Source: an uncultured Hyphomicrobiales bacterium (lineage in GTDB: Bacteria; Pseudomonadota; Alphaproteobacteria; Rhizobiales; Hyphomicrobiaceae). From it: a stretch of DNA of 43,086 bases. Where the stretch lies: the NCBI GenBank assembly GCA_902826255.1, contig CADEEC010000006.1:1-43086 (forward strand). Direction: 5' to 3'. Every line of letters begins with the position of its first letter. Position 1 is the first letter of the stretch. The translations under genes were made by a program, and so were the position numbers. The notes under the pieces were generated by a model that was not told the origin of the DNA, made no database searches, and was given only the letters and a program-made list of their open reading frames with translations. This document shows positions 1 to 8,453 of this stretch, one piece after another.

Positions 1-34
1 TTCGATAGGCCGCACACCCTTGCAGCACCGTGCA

Positions 35-120
35 CTGGATTCCCGCCTCCGCGGGAATGACGCTTGTGGTTGCGCGATTTGTTCTCAACTGGCGTCACCC
101 CCGCGGAGGCGGGGATCCAG
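35..120. repeat. Inverted pair of REP-like palindromes (GC-rich)
   Basis: Two imperfect copies of the same 28-bp element face each other: 35-62 and, inverted, 93-120. Each has the form ATTCCCGCCTCCGCGGGAAT (or its ATCCCC variant) flanked by TGG and GACG, so each can fold by itself and the pair can fold as a larger cruciform. The element is related to the tandem copies at 2256-2582, on the other side of the aminopeptidase gene. No reading frame here looks real. Such dispersed intergenic palindromes are common in proteobacteria. Nothing in the window shows a transposase that moves them. Confidence 0.7.
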
Positions 121-227
121 GTCACATCTCAACGAGGATGCGCATGCGTGTTGCGCCCGTGCGCTCGGCCGGGATGACAACAATGGTTCAATCAATAGCC
201 ACCAGAACAAGGCCGCCAGACAGGGTT

Positions 228-320
228 GTCATCCTCGGGCTTGTCCCGAGGATCCATCCATCAGCGAGTTCGGGCGTTTCATGGACGCTGGATCCTCGGC
301 CCAAGGCCGAGGATGACGGT
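228..320. repeat. Inverted pair of a second REP-like palindrome
   Basis: GTCATCCTCGGGCTTGTCCC at 228-247, continuing to GAGGATCC, forms one hairpin. A second at 287-318 (GGATCCTCGG, CCAAGG, CCGAGGATGAC) is the inverted counterpart. The two lie about 30 bp apart, just beyond the stop codon of the aminopeptidase gene at 344. The pair may end transcription from that gene or stabilise its 3' end, but there is no U-tract to prove a terminator. With the pair at 35-120, this accounts for most of bases 1-343, where I see no gene. Confidence 0.65.
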
Positions 321-343
321 TGAGAGTGGAACAACGGGACCAT

Positions 344-2161
344 TCACTGGCGGCGAATTGTTTCCGTCGCGGCCGTGAGCCACTGGCGATCGCCGGGCGC
401 CAGCTCGGGGCCAATCTCGTCGCGAACGCGGGCGTGGTAGGCGTCGAGCCAGGCGACCTCCGCCTCCGACATCAGCTCCGGCAGGATGAGGCGGCGATCG
501 ATCGGCACCAGCGTCAGCGTCTCAAAGCTCATGGTCTCACGCTCGCCACCCCCAACTTTCTCCGCCTCGGAGACAAGCAGCAGGTTCTCGATACGGATGC
601 CGTAGCCGCCGGTCTTATAGTAGCCGGGCTCGTTGGAGACGATCATGCCGGGCTCCAGCACCGCCATGCCCGCCTTGGAGATCGACTGCGGGCCCTCGTG
701 CACCGAGAGATAGCTGCCGACGCCATGGCCGGTGCCGTGGTCGTAGTCGAGCCCCGCCTCCCACAGCGGCCGCCTTGCAAACGGATCGAGATCGATGCCG
801 CGTGTGCCTTTCGGAAAGCGCGCGGTCGCCACCGCGATGTGGCCCTTGAGGACGCGCGTGAACCGCTCCTGCATCTCGCGCGTCGGCTTGCCGATGGCAA
901 CGGTGCGCGTGATGTCGGTGGTGCCTTCCAGATACTGGGCGCCGGAGTCGACGAGGTACAGCTCGCCGGCCTTCAGCTTGCGGTTGGTCGCCGTCGTCAC
1001 GCGGTAGTGCACGATGGCGCCGTTGGGGCCCGCGCCGGAGATGGTGTCGAAGCTGATCTCCTTCAGCGCCTGCGTCTCGCTGCGCACGGCCTCGAGCTTC
1101 TTTGAAACCGAGATTTCATCGAGCGCGCCGCCCGGGGCTTCGCGGTCGAGCCAGGCGAGAAAGCGCGCCATCGCCGCGCCGTCGCGCTTGTGGGCAATGC
1201 GTGCCCCCTTGATCTCGGTGGCATTCTTGCGCGCCTTCGGCAGCGTGCACGGGTCCGACGCCTTGACCGCCTTGGCGCCGCGCAGCTTCTTCTCGAACCA
1301 GACGGCGGCGGCGGGACCGAGCCGCACCGTGCGCTTGGCCTTGCCGAGCGCGGCGAGCCGTGCCTCGACGGCCTTGGGCTCGCTCACCTTTGCCAGCGGT
1401 GCGAGATGTGCCTTGGCCTCGGCGCCAATTTTCCTCGCATCGACGAACAGCTCGGGCTTGCCGCCGGCCGGGACGATGGCGGTTGCGAGCACGATTGGGT
1501 TGTGCGCGACGTCGGCGCCGCGGATGTTGAACAGCCAGCAGATCGAGTCCGGGCTCGTCAGCACCACGGCATCGTGCTCGGCCTTCTTAAGCTCGGCCTG
1601 CACGTCCCTGATCTTCTCGTCCGCGCTCTTGCCGGCGTAGCGGATCGGATGCGGCACGATCGGGCCCTGCGGCAAGGAGGGGCGCTCTCGACCCCAGATG
1701 GTGTCGACCGGATTGCGGCCGAGGGCCTTCAGCTTGATGCGCTTGCCGTCGAGGCCTTTGGCCAAGTCATCCAGCGCGGCCGGCGAGATCAGGCGCGGGT
1801 CAAAACCGACGACCGCGCCGGCTTTGAGGGACTTGGCAATCCAGTCGGCCGGCTTCGCGGCGGGGACTTGCAAGATCTCGAACGCGCCCGTATCGACCTG
1901 CTGCGGCGCCTGCAGGATGTAGCGGCCATCGACGAACAGCGCGGCCGCCTTGCGCGCCACCACGGCGAGGCCGGCCGAACCCGTGAAGCCCGTCAGCCAG
2001 GCAAGGCGCTGATTGGACGGGGGCAAATACTCGTTCATGTACTCATCGGCGTGCGGCACCAGCACGGCATCGAGGTTCAGGCGCGCCATCAGCTCGCGGA
2101 ACCGCGCGAGGCGCCCGGCATTGTCTTGCTGGCCTTGGGGCCCATCGTAGGTCTGGAACAT
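344..2161 (-). CDS. pepP: Xaa-Pro aminopeptidase (M24B, long three-domain form)
   Basis: This is a cytosolic metallo-aminopeptidase that removes the N-terminal residue in front of proline. At about 605 residues it matches the long aminopeptidase P1 type (two creatinase-like N-terminal domains, M24 'pita-bread' domain, short C-terminal extension), not the roughly 440-residue E. coli PepP. The five metal ligands are visible: Asp405 (LVDSG), Asp416 (TTDIT), His479 (GHGVG), Glu511 (SNEPGYY) and Glu525 (RIENL). The substrate His385 (IVHYR) is also present. I start it at the ATG at 2161 (MFQTYDGPQ), where family members usually begin. An upstream in-frame ATG at 2260 lies inside a repeat and would add 33 unlike residues. 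The gene stands alone between two repeat clusters. Confidence 0.92.
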   Translation of the reverse strand: MFQTYDGPQGQQDNAGRLARFRELMARLNLDAVLVPHADEYMNEYLPPSNQRLAWLTGFTGSAGLAVVARKAAALFVDGRYILQAPQQVDTGAFEILQVPAAKPADWIAKSLKAGAVVGFDPRLISPAALDDLAKGLDGKRIKLKALGRNPVDTIWGRERPSLPQGPIVPHPIRYAGKSADEKIRDVQAELKKAEHDAVVLTSPDSICWLFNIRGADVAHNPIVLATAIVPAGGKPELFVDARKIGAEAKAHLAPLAKVSEPKAVEARLAALGKAKRTVRLGPAAAVWFEKKLRGAKAVKASDPCTLPKARKNATEIKGARIAHKRDGAAMARFLAWLDREAPGGALDEISVSKKLEAVRSETQALKEISFDTISGAGPNGAIVHYRVTTATNRKLKAGELYLVDSGAQYLEGTTDITRTVAIGKPTREMQERFTRVLKGHIAVATARFPKGTRGIDLDPFARRPLWEAGLDYDHGTGHGVGSYLSVHEGPQSISKAGMAVLEPGMIVSNEPGYYKTGGYGIRIENLLLVSEAEKVGGGERETMSFETLTLVPIDRRLILPELMSEAEVAWLDAYHARVRDEIGPELAPGDRQWLTAATETIRRQ

Positions 2162-2255
2162 CGCGTAGTCATAATGCGCGCCACGGGCCGCAGGCAACTC
2201 GGAGGCTGCTCTAACCGGAACCGGATGATTTTGCCCAAGCACCAACCGAGCACTT

Positions 2256-2582
2256 GTCATTCCCGCGAAAGCGGGAATCCAGCTGCACGCGCCAGCTCCG
2301 AAACTGGATCCCCGATAGCCTCGCCCGGCTCGGCTTCGGGGATGACGGTGGTCAGTGCGCCCAGCGCGGGCACAAGGCCGTCATTCCCGCGAAAGCGGGA
2401 ACACAGCTGCCCGTGCGCTCCGAAACTGGATCCCGATAGCCTCGCCCGGCTCGGCTTCGGGGATGACGGTGGTCAGTGCGTCCAGCGCGGGCACAAGGCC
2501 GTCATTCCCGCGAAAGCGGGAATCCAGCCACGCATTCCCCTTGGGTTTAGATTCCCGCTCACGCTTTGCTTGGAATGACGGG
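2256..2582. repeat. Tandem composite repeat, 121-124 bp period, about 2.5 units
   Basis: GTCATTCCCGCGAAAGCGGG begins at 2256, 2380 and 2501. The first two copies are followed by about 95 bp that are nearly identical, including a second hairpin element (GATCCCCGA ... TCGGGGATGACGG at about 2304-2348 and 2426-2469). The third copy is truncated and followed by a degenerate relative (GATTCCCGCT ... GGAATGACGG, about 2549-2582). The core ATTCCCGCGAAAGCGGGAAT has exactly the ATTCCC-N8-GGGAAT form of the neisserial dRS3 element. This array fills most of the gap between the aminopeptidase start (2161) and the iron-permease start (2613). Copy number and period argue for unequal duplication of a REP-type pair. 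Confidence 0.85.
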
Positions 2583-2612
2583 CTTGGATTCTCGAGAGAG
2601 TGAGGACGAGTC

Positions 2613-3035
2613 ATGAAGGACGCCTTCCGCAGATTTGCCGAGCACACCGCGACGCTGATGGGCTCGCATTGGGCCTTCCTGCTGGCGGTCTTGACGATTG
2701 CCATCTGGGCGGCCACCGGTCCGTTCTTTGCGTTCTCGGACACGTGGCAGCTTCTGATCAACACAGGCACCACTATCGTCACCTTCCTCATGGTGTTCCT
2801 GATCCAGAACACCCAGAACCGCGAGAGCCGCATCGTCACCCTCAAGCTCGACGAGCTGCTGCGCACGTCGGAAGGCGCACGCACCGGCTTCGTCAAGCTC
2901 GACCACATGAGCGACGAAGAGCTGGAAGCCGTGCACGGCGAGTTCGAAAGCCTGCGCTGCAAGTATGCGCCGCTGATCGAGGACGACCTCGAAAGCATCG
3001 CCCGCGAGAGAGCGCGCCGACGCGGCAAAGCCTAG
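2613..3035 (+). CDS. Low-affinity iron permease family membrane protein
   Basis: This 140-residue protein resembles the bacterial members of the low-affinity iron permease family (PF04120, named after yeast Fet4). Two hydrophobic segments (about residues 20-40 and 45-68) are followed by the conserved run FLIQNTQNRES and a charged cytoplasmic tail with TLKLDELLR, typical of these small bacterial homologues. Iron transport has hardly been tested for the short bacterial forms, so a role in metal uptake is inferred from the family name. The ATG at 2613 follows a GAGGACGAG ribosome-binding site. The gene sits directly after the tandem repeat array and 42 bp before the MFS transporter gene on the same strand, so the two may be cotranscribed. 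Confidence 0.8.
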   Translation: MKDAFRRFAEHTATLMGSHWAFLLAVLTIAIWAATGPFFAFSDTWQLLINTGTTIVTFLMVFLIQNTQNRESRIVTLKLDELLRTSEGARTGFVKLDHMSDEELEAVHGEFESLRCKYAPLIEDDLESIARERARRRGKA

Positions 3036-3077
3036 CCCGCTATCCGCACCCCTTGCGAAGCATGCTAGCTTCGCGCC

Positions 3078-4262
3078 ATGAGCACCGCGCCGCGCCGCAT
3101 CCTGCCCGTCATTGCCGTCTCGCAGCTTGCGGGCACGTCGTTCTGGTTTGCGGGCAACGCGGTGCTGCCCAACTTGCAGGCCGAGCTCGGACTGCCGCAG
3201 CGTGCGCTCGGCGACATGACGTCGGCCGTGCAGCTCGGTTTCATCACCGGCACCCTGGTGTTCGCGCTGCTTGCAATCTCGGATCGCTACTCGCCGCGCG
3301 CAACGTTCCTCGTCTGCGCGCTGCTGGGTGCGGCAAGCAACGCGGCGATCCTCGTGGCCGGCGGCGCGATGCCGCTGCTGCTCGCCTCGCGCTTCGCGAC
3401 CGGGTTCTTTCTCGCCGGCATCTATCCGGTCGGCATGAAGATCGCCTCGGGCTGGTTCCAGCGCGACCTCGGCAAAGCACTTGGGCTTCTTGTCGGCGCA
3501 CTTGTGCTCGGCACCGCGCTTCCGCACCTCGTGCGTGGCCTCGGCCAGACATTTGCCTGGCAAGCGGTAATGCTGAGCGTGTCGGCGGTTGCGATCGCCG
3601 GCGGCCTCCTGATGTACGCGCTGGTGCCGGACGGGCCGTACCTGAAGGCGGGCGCGAAGCTAGACCCGCGTGCGCTGTTCAATATCTTCCGGGTGACGGG
3701 CTTCCGCGCGTCCTCCTTCGGTTACTTCGGCCACATGTGGGAGCTATATGCGTTCTGGGCGTTCGTGCCGCCGCTGCTGGCCGCCTACGCGATATATGCC
3801 GGCATCACGGAGCTCAACATTTCGCTGCTGGCCTTTGTCGTCATCGCAGCGGGCGCCGCCGGCTGCGTCATTGGCGGCTATCTCTCGCTGCGGATCGGCA
3901 GCGCGCGTGTGGCGTTCGTGCAGCTCGCCGCGTCGGGGCTCTGCTGCCTGCTGTCGCCAATCGTCTTTCTCACCATGCCGCCGGCTATCTTCATCGCCTT
4001 CCTGCTGTTCTGGGGCGTGGTGGTGGTGGGCGACTCGCCGCAGTTCTCGGCACTGAACGCCGCTTACGCGCCAAGCGACCAGGTCGGCTCGGCGCTGACA
4101 ATCGCCAACTGCATCGGCTTTGCCATCTCGATCGTCAGCATCCAGCTCCTGAACGAGATGGCCGGCGCGTTGCCGACCCACCTGCTGTTCCTGCTGCTGA
4201 TCCCGGGCCCGATCTTCGGCCTTATTGCTCTTCGTCCGCTGCTGGCTCGGCCGGACTCTTAA
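3078..4262 (+). CDS. MFS transporter, 12-helix type
   Basis: The 394-residue protein has the hydrophobic pattern of a 12-helix major facilitator superfamily permease. After the first helix (about residues 8-30) comes FWFAGNAVLPNLQAELGL, and later GFFLAGIYPVGMKIASGWF, which resembles the conserved G-x-x-x-G/P helix-5 region. The substrate cannot be told from the sequence; the overall look is that of the cyanate/nitrate-like or 'YbfB' class of small-solute exporters or importers. It lies 42 bp after the iron-permease-like gene. Its 3' end overlaps the convergent DUF3754 gene by 41 bp, which rules out an intervening terminator. Assignment to MFS is firm; everything about substrate is open. Confidence 0.85.
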   Translation: MSTAPRRILPVIAVSQLAGTSFWFAGNAVLPNLQAELGLPQRALGDMTSAVQLGFITGTLVFALLAISDRYSPRATFLVCALLGAASNAAILVAGGAMPLLLASRFATGFFLAGIYPVGMKIASGWFQRDLGKALGLLVGALVLGTALPHLVRGLGQTFAWQAVMLSVSAVAIAGGLLMYALVPDGPYLKAGAKLDPRALFNIFRVTGFRASSFGYFGHMWELYAFWAFVPPLLAAYAIYAGITELNISLLAFVVIAAGAAGCVIGGYLSLRIGSARVAFVQLAASGLCCLLSPIVFLTMPPAIFIAFLLFWGVVVVGDSPQFSALNAAYAPSDQVGSALTIANCIGFAISIVSIQLLNEMAGALPTHLLFLLLIPGPIFGLIALRPLLARPDS

Positions 4263-5661
4263 AGTCTTCCGGGTTGTCGGATTCGCGGCCCTCGTCGGCC
4301 ACGTCGATCAGGTTGTCGAGGCTCATGTCCCACAGCTTGTCGATCTGCGCGGCTGCCTGGGCTGGCCGCAGAACATCGAGCATGCCGTCAGCGCGCTCGG
4401 TGACGATGCCCTCCGCCTTCAGGCGCTTCAGTGCGTCTTCCAGATCAAAGTTGGCGTCGATGTCGAAGGTCTCCTTCAGATAGCGCTCGATCTCCTCGTC
4501 GATGACCTTGAGGTCGCCCGCGCCAACAGGCCGGCGCGCCAGCGCGCCATACAGCAGCATCTCTTCTTTCACGTCTTCCTCGGCCGCGCGGTCGGCAAGC
4601 AGGGTCATGACGCCGCGATTGTCGGCCAGCGAATGGAAGTAGAGGTTGCGCGCCATCACCACCATGTAGCGGTTGCGCTGGTTGACGAAGTTGCTCGCCT
4701 GCCGCGCCGCGACGCCGCCCAGGCCGGCCAGCGCCATGAACAGCGTGACGGGATTGGAGGCGATGGCGATCTTGGAGGCGGTCGTCACCGCGCCGACACC
4801 GAGCCCGCTGCCCGCCGTGACGCCGAACTTGATCTTGTCGAACAGGCGGAAGCGCACCTTGGTATTGGGGAAGATCATCTCCACGTCGCTGCGCGGCATG
4901 TTCTTGAACAGCTTCATGTAGACGAAGTCGCTGCTGACATCCTCGGGGAGCAGCGCGCGCAGGCGCTTGACGATGCGCTCCGCCTCCTTGCGGTCGATCT
5001 TGCGCTCTTTCATCACCTCTTCGACCCGTTTCTCGAAGGGCTTCAACTTGAACAGGATGAACAGGCGCTGGAACACGGGCACCTTCACGTCGCGCCAGCC
5101 GAGATAGGCCTTGCGAAGGTCGCGCTTGCGCCGGCTGTTGTTGGTGGCGCCGCGATAGAAGATGGCGATTTCCTCGAAGGCTTCCACATCGACATGCAGG
5201 TCGAGGCCGTAATGGGAGTCTTTGGTCAGGATGATGCCGAAGCTTTCCGGGTCGATGCGCGTGTAGTTGGCCTGCACCAGCAGGTCGCACATCTTGCTGA
5301 CCAGACGCCGCTGCATGGCCGCGCGGTCCTCGGCCGTGTAGGTGCGCGTCTGCAGCAGGTCGGTATCGGGGCTGAACGGCTCGTACACCTGCTCGATGTC
5401 GAGCAGCTTCATCGCATAGGCGTGGCGCCGCCAGTGATTGAGATAGGTGAGGAAGCGGCGCGCTTCCCTGGCTTCGCCGCCCGGCCACAGCTCCGGCGCC
5501 GTCACGCGGTCGAGGACGGCGGCGCGCGTCAGCGGCAGGAACTTCTCGCGCACGATTGCGGCAGCGGCTTCCGAGTGCGGATCGAGGCCGGCGGGCGTTG
5601 CAACCGGTTTTCCCGGTGCCGCGGCCGGAACCTCGGTCATCGTCGCTGCAATGTTGGCCAT
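4222..5661 (-). CDS. DUF3754 (TMEM143-like) protein
   Basis: I recognise the DUF3754/TMEM143 family (PF12576) from the blocks FVYMKLFKNMPRSDVEMIFPNTKVRF and LYFHSLADNRGVMTLLADRAAEEDVKEE. Between them is a hydrophobic stretch (about residues 283-320 of the 479-residue product, GSGLGVGAV...LAGLGGVAA) that could insert into a membrane. The N-terminal half is charged and probably cytosolic. The family also includes a human mitochondrial protein, and its biochemical role is unknown to me. I chose the ATG at 5661 (MANIAATM), which has GAGGT about 9 bases upstream. A TTG-initiated extension to 5712 adds 17 basic residues and has no good ribosome-binding site. The 3' end overlaps the MFS gene by 41 bp. 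Confidence 0.75.
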   Translation of the reverse strand: MANIAATMTEVPAAAPGKPVATPAGLDPHSEAAAAIVREKFLPLTRAAVLDRVTAPELWPGGEAREARRFLTYLNHWRRHAYAMKLLDIEQVYEPFSPDTDLLQTRTYTAEDRAAMQRRLVSKMCDLLVQANYTRIDPESFGIILTKDSHYGLDLHVDVEAFEEIAIFYRGATNNSRRKRDLRKAYLGWRDVKVPVFQRLFILFKLKPFEKRVEEVMKERKIDRKEAERIVKRLRALLPEDVSSDFVYMKLFKNMPRSDVEMIFPNTKVRFRLFDKIKFGVTAGSGLGVGAVTTASKIAIASNPVTLFMALAGLGGVAARQASNFVNQRNRYMVVMARNLYFHSLADNRGVMTLLADRAAEEDVKEEMLLYGALARRPVGAGDLKVIDEEIERYLKETFDIDANFDLEDALKRLKAEGIVTERADGMLDVLRPAQAAAQIDKLWDMSLDNLIDVADEGRESDNPEDFKSPAEPAADEEQ

Positions 5662-5791
5662 GGCCCGCACCTCAACCGCTGTCGTCCTCGAATGCCAAAG
5701 CAGAAGGCGCAAAATGGCGGCAATATTTGGATTTGCCGCACGTCCCTCATTGTAGCCGGGGTGGCACGAAAAGCGCCACGCTCGCGCGAGC

Positions 5792-8173
5792 CTAGGCGCG
5801 GTCGGCGCGCGTCACGAAGCTGTCGACGACCCGCTTCTGGCCCGCCTTGTCGAACTCGATGGTGAGCTTGTTGCCCTCCACGCCGGCAACGATGCCGTAG
5901 CCGAACTTCTGGTGGAACACGCGCTCACCCTCGGAGAAACCGAGGCCGGGCCCGGTGGAGGAGGCGACCAACTCGCCGTCGATCGTCATCGGCCCGCGCG
6001 ACTTCGAGCGGTCCTCGCGCTTCCACTGATCCTGACCGCGCTTCCAGCCGGGCGTGGCATAGCCGCTGGAAAAGCCGGCCGCGGGCTCGTCGAACCGGCT
6101 GCGGCCATACGGGTTGAAGCGGCCGCCGCCGTAGGCCGCTCCGCCGTAAGGGCTCGCGGCCTCCACCACCGCGACATGCGCCTCCGGCAGCTCGTCGACG
6201 AAGCGCGACGGCGCGGCGGCCTGCCACAAGCCGCGGTTGCGGCGGTTCTGCGTGAAGCTCAGCTTGGCGAGGCGCCTGGCGCGTGTCAGCCCGACATAAG
6301 CCAGCCGTCTCTCCTCCTCCAGTCCCGCCTGACCGCTCTCGTCAAGGCTGCGCTGGTGCGGGAAGAGGCCCTCCTCCCAGCCCGGCAGGAACACGACGTC
6401 GAACTCCAGGCCCTTGGCGGCGTGCAGGGTCATCAACGACACCTTGTCCTCGGCGTCGCCTGAGTCAGCATCCATCACCAGCGAGACATGCTCCAGGAAC
6501 GCCTGCAGCGTCTCGAACTCGTGCATGAAGCGAATCAGCTCCTTCAGGTTCTCCAGCCGCGAGTGCGCCTGCGGGCTACGGTCGTTCTGCCACATCTGCG
6601 TGTAGCCGGACTCGTCGAGGATCAGCTCGGCAAGCTCGGTGTGCTTCATGCCCTCCACGCCCGCGCGCCAGCGCTCGAAGGAGGCGACAAGATCCGCGAG
6701 CGACTTGCGCGCCTTGCCCGGCAGCTCCTCGGTCTCGACGATCTCGCGCGCGGCCTGATAGAGCGAGCTCTCGCGCGCCCGCGCCAGCTCGTTGATGCGG
6801 CGCAGCGTGATGTCCCCGAGCCCGCGCTTGGGCACATTCATGATGCGCTCGAACTTCAGATCATTGGCCGGATTGACCGTGATTTCGAGATACGCGATGG
6901 CGTCCTTGATTTCCTGGCGCTCGTAGAAGCGCGGGCCGCCGATGACGCGATAGGGAAGACCGAGCGTGACGAAGCGATCTTCGAAAGCGCGCATCTGGAA
7001 CGACGCGCGCACCAGGATCGCCATCTCCGTGTAGCGCAGGCCGCCCTTGTGCAAGGTCTCGATGTCGTCGCTGACCTGGCGCGCCTCCTGCTCGTCGTCC
7101 CACACGCCGGAGACCGCGACGGGCTCGCCCAGGGCATCGTCGGTGAACAACGTCTTGCCGAGGCGTCCCTTGTTGTGCGCGATCAGCCCAGAGGCCGCCG
7201 CGAGGATGTGGCCCGTGGAGCGGTAGTTGCGCTCCAGGCGGATGACGGTCGCGCCCGGGAAATCCGCCTCGAAGCGCAGGATGTTGTCGACCTCGGCGCC
7301 GCGCCAGCCGTAGATCGACTGGTCGTCGTCGCCCACGCAGCAAATGTTTGGCCTCTCCGTGCCGCCGGCCAGCAGCCTGAGCCACAGGTACTGGGCAACG
7401 TTGGTGTCCTGGTACTCGTCGACCAGGATGTAGCGGAAACGGCTCCGGTACTCGGCGAGCACGTCCGGGTTTTCCTGGAACAACCGCAGCACCTCGATCA
7501 GCAGGTCGCCGAAATCGACGGCGTTCAGGTCCTTCAGGCGCTTCTGATAGGCGGCATAGAGCTCGATACCCTTGCCATCGGCGAACTTGAAGGCTTCCCC
7601 GCGCGGCACCTTGTCCGGCGTCAGGCCGCGGTTCTTCCAGCCGTCGATGACGGCGGCGAGCTGCCGCGCCGGCCAGCGGTCCTTGTCGAGGTCAGCCCCC
7701 TCGATCACCTGCTTGAGCAGACGGATCTGGTCATCGACATCGAGGATGGTGAAGGTCGACTTCAAACCCACCAGCTCGCCGTGCCGGCGCAGGATCTTGA
7801 CGCCGATGGCGTGGAACGTGCCGAGCCACGGCATGCCCTCCACCGCCCCGCCGACGAGCGAAGCGACGCGGTCCTTCATCTCGCGCGCGGCCTTGTTGGT
7901 GAAGGTGACTGCCAGAATTTGCGCGCCCCGCGCGCGGCCCGCGCACAGGATGTGGGCAATGCGCGTCGTCAGCACGCGCGTCTTGCCGGTGCCGGCACCG
8001 GCCAGCACCAGCACGGGGCCGTCGAGTGCATCGACGGCGGCCCGCTGCTCGGGGTTGAGTCCCTCCAGATAGCCTGCGGCGGACACACCGAGAGCCCTTG
8101 CCGAAATGGAGATTTTCGGTTCCGGCATGATCACGATATCAGTGGCTTGAGCCGTCTTGCGAGTCGCGGACAT
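5792..8173 (-). CDS. uvrD: UvrD/PcrA-type superfamily 1 DNA helicase
   Basis: An ATP-dependent 3'-5' DNA helicase of 793 residues that acts in nucleotide-excision and mismatch repair and in clearing RecA or stalled RNA polymerase. All the motifs are present: Q-motif LNPEQRAAV (about 39-47), Walker A AGAGTGKT (58-65), Walker B DEYQDTN, motif III GDDDQSIYGWRGA, motif IV RLERNYRST, motif V LMTLHAAKGLEFDVVFLPGWEEG and motif VI YVGLTRARR. A C-terminal Tudor-like module (VFHQKFGYGIVAGVEGNKL), seen in PcrA/UvrD and known to bind RNA polymerase, closes the protein. The start is the ATG at 8173 (MSATRK); an in-frame upstream ATG at 8230 would add 19 atypical residues. A TATAAT sits only 10 bases before this ATG, so the mRNA may be leaderless. 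Whether to call it uvrD or pcrA is a naming choice. Confidence 0.93.
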   Translation of the reverse strand: MSATRKTAQATDIVIMPEPKISISARALGVSAAGYLEGLNPEQRAAVDALDGPVLVLAGAGTGKTRVLTTRIAHILCAGRARGAQILAVTFTNKAAREMKDRVASLVGGAVEGMPWLGTFHAIGVKILRRHGELVGLKSTFTILDVDDQIRLLKQVIEGADLDKDRWPARQLAAVIDGWKNRGLTPDKVPRGEAFKFADGKGIELYAAYQKRLKDLNAVDFGDLLIEVLRLFQENPDVLAEYRSRFRYILVDEYQDTNVAQYLWLRLLAGGTERPNICCVGDDDQSIYGWRGAEVDNILRFEADFPGATVIRLERNYRSTGHILAAASGLIAHNKGRLGKTLFTDDALGEPVAVSGVWDDEQEARQVSDDIETLHKGGLRYTEMAILVRASFQMRAFEDRFVTLGLPYRVIGGPRFYERQEIKDAIAYLEITVNPANDLKFERIMNVPKRGLGDITLRRINELARARESSLYQAAREIVETEELPGKARKSLADLVASFERWRAGVEGMKHTELAELILDESGYTQMWQNDRSPQAHSRLENLKELIRFMHEFETLQAFLEHVSLVMDADSGDAEDKVSLMTLHAAKGLEFDVVFLPGWEEGLFPHQRSLDESGQAGLEEERRLAYVGLTRARRLAKLSFTQNRRNRGLWQAAAPSRFVDELPEAHVAVVEAASPYGGAAYGGGRFNPYGRSRFDEPAAGFSSGYATPGWKRGQDQWKREDRSKSRGPMTIDGELVASSTGPGLGFSEGERVFHQKFGYGIVAGVEGNKLTIEFDKAGQKRVVDSFVTRADRA

Positions 8174-8182
8174 CGTTCTGGA

Positions 8183-8210
8183 ATTATAGCACCTCGGAGT
8201 TGGCGGCAAA
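8183..8210 (-). promoter_or_regulatory. Putative uvrD promoter with minimal or no leader
   Basis: On the minus strand a perfect TATAAT occupies 8188-8183. A weak -35 (TTTGCC or TTGCCG) lies at 8210-8204, with a 15-16 base spacer. Initiation about 7 bases downstream would fall at or within a few bases of the uvrD ATG (8173). No Shine-Dalgarno sequence is visible before that ATG. Both points fit a leaderless or near-leaderless transcript. Confidence 0.5.
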
Positions 8211-8321
8211 TCGCGGCGCACCCCTTCCACAGTGCACTAAAATGACTGCGGAGAGCCACATTCCGGGTCCAAACTCGGGCGCTTCTATGTGATAATGTAA
8301 GTATTCAGGCAGGATTGTTTG

Positions 8322-8361
8322 AGGGACTGAGATTTTGTCCCTGGAGAATGCTCGAAGGGAC
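8322..8361 (+). promoter_or_regulatory. Possible alternative hairpins in the asmA leader
   Basis: AGGGAC (8322-8327), GTCCCT (8337-8342) and AGGGAC (8356-8361) can pair in two mutually exclusive ways, first-with-second or second-with-third. They lie 93-132 bases upstream of the asmA start. The stems are only 6 bp long, so this is a weak candidate for attenuation or for a protein-binding site. I see nothing else in the 280-bp gap 8174-8453 apart from the uvrD promoter. Confidence 0.25.
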
Positions 8362-8453
8362 AGGGTGATGCGTTCGGGCTGCGGCACACGGCGGAAAGGA
8401 CTGCCGAGGCTTAGCTCGGCCCGTGCGCCTGCGCACCCGCACAGGGTGCGGCA

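Noticed and set aside
2256..2582. Possible CRISPR array
   Set aside because: There are only about 2.5 copies with a 121-124 bp period, the segments between palindromes are themselves repeats, and no cas gene is near.
2600..4483. A 627-codon plus-strand frame across the iron-permease and MFS genes
   Set aside because: It is Arg/His/Ala-rich out-of-frame translation of two well-supported membrane-protein genes.
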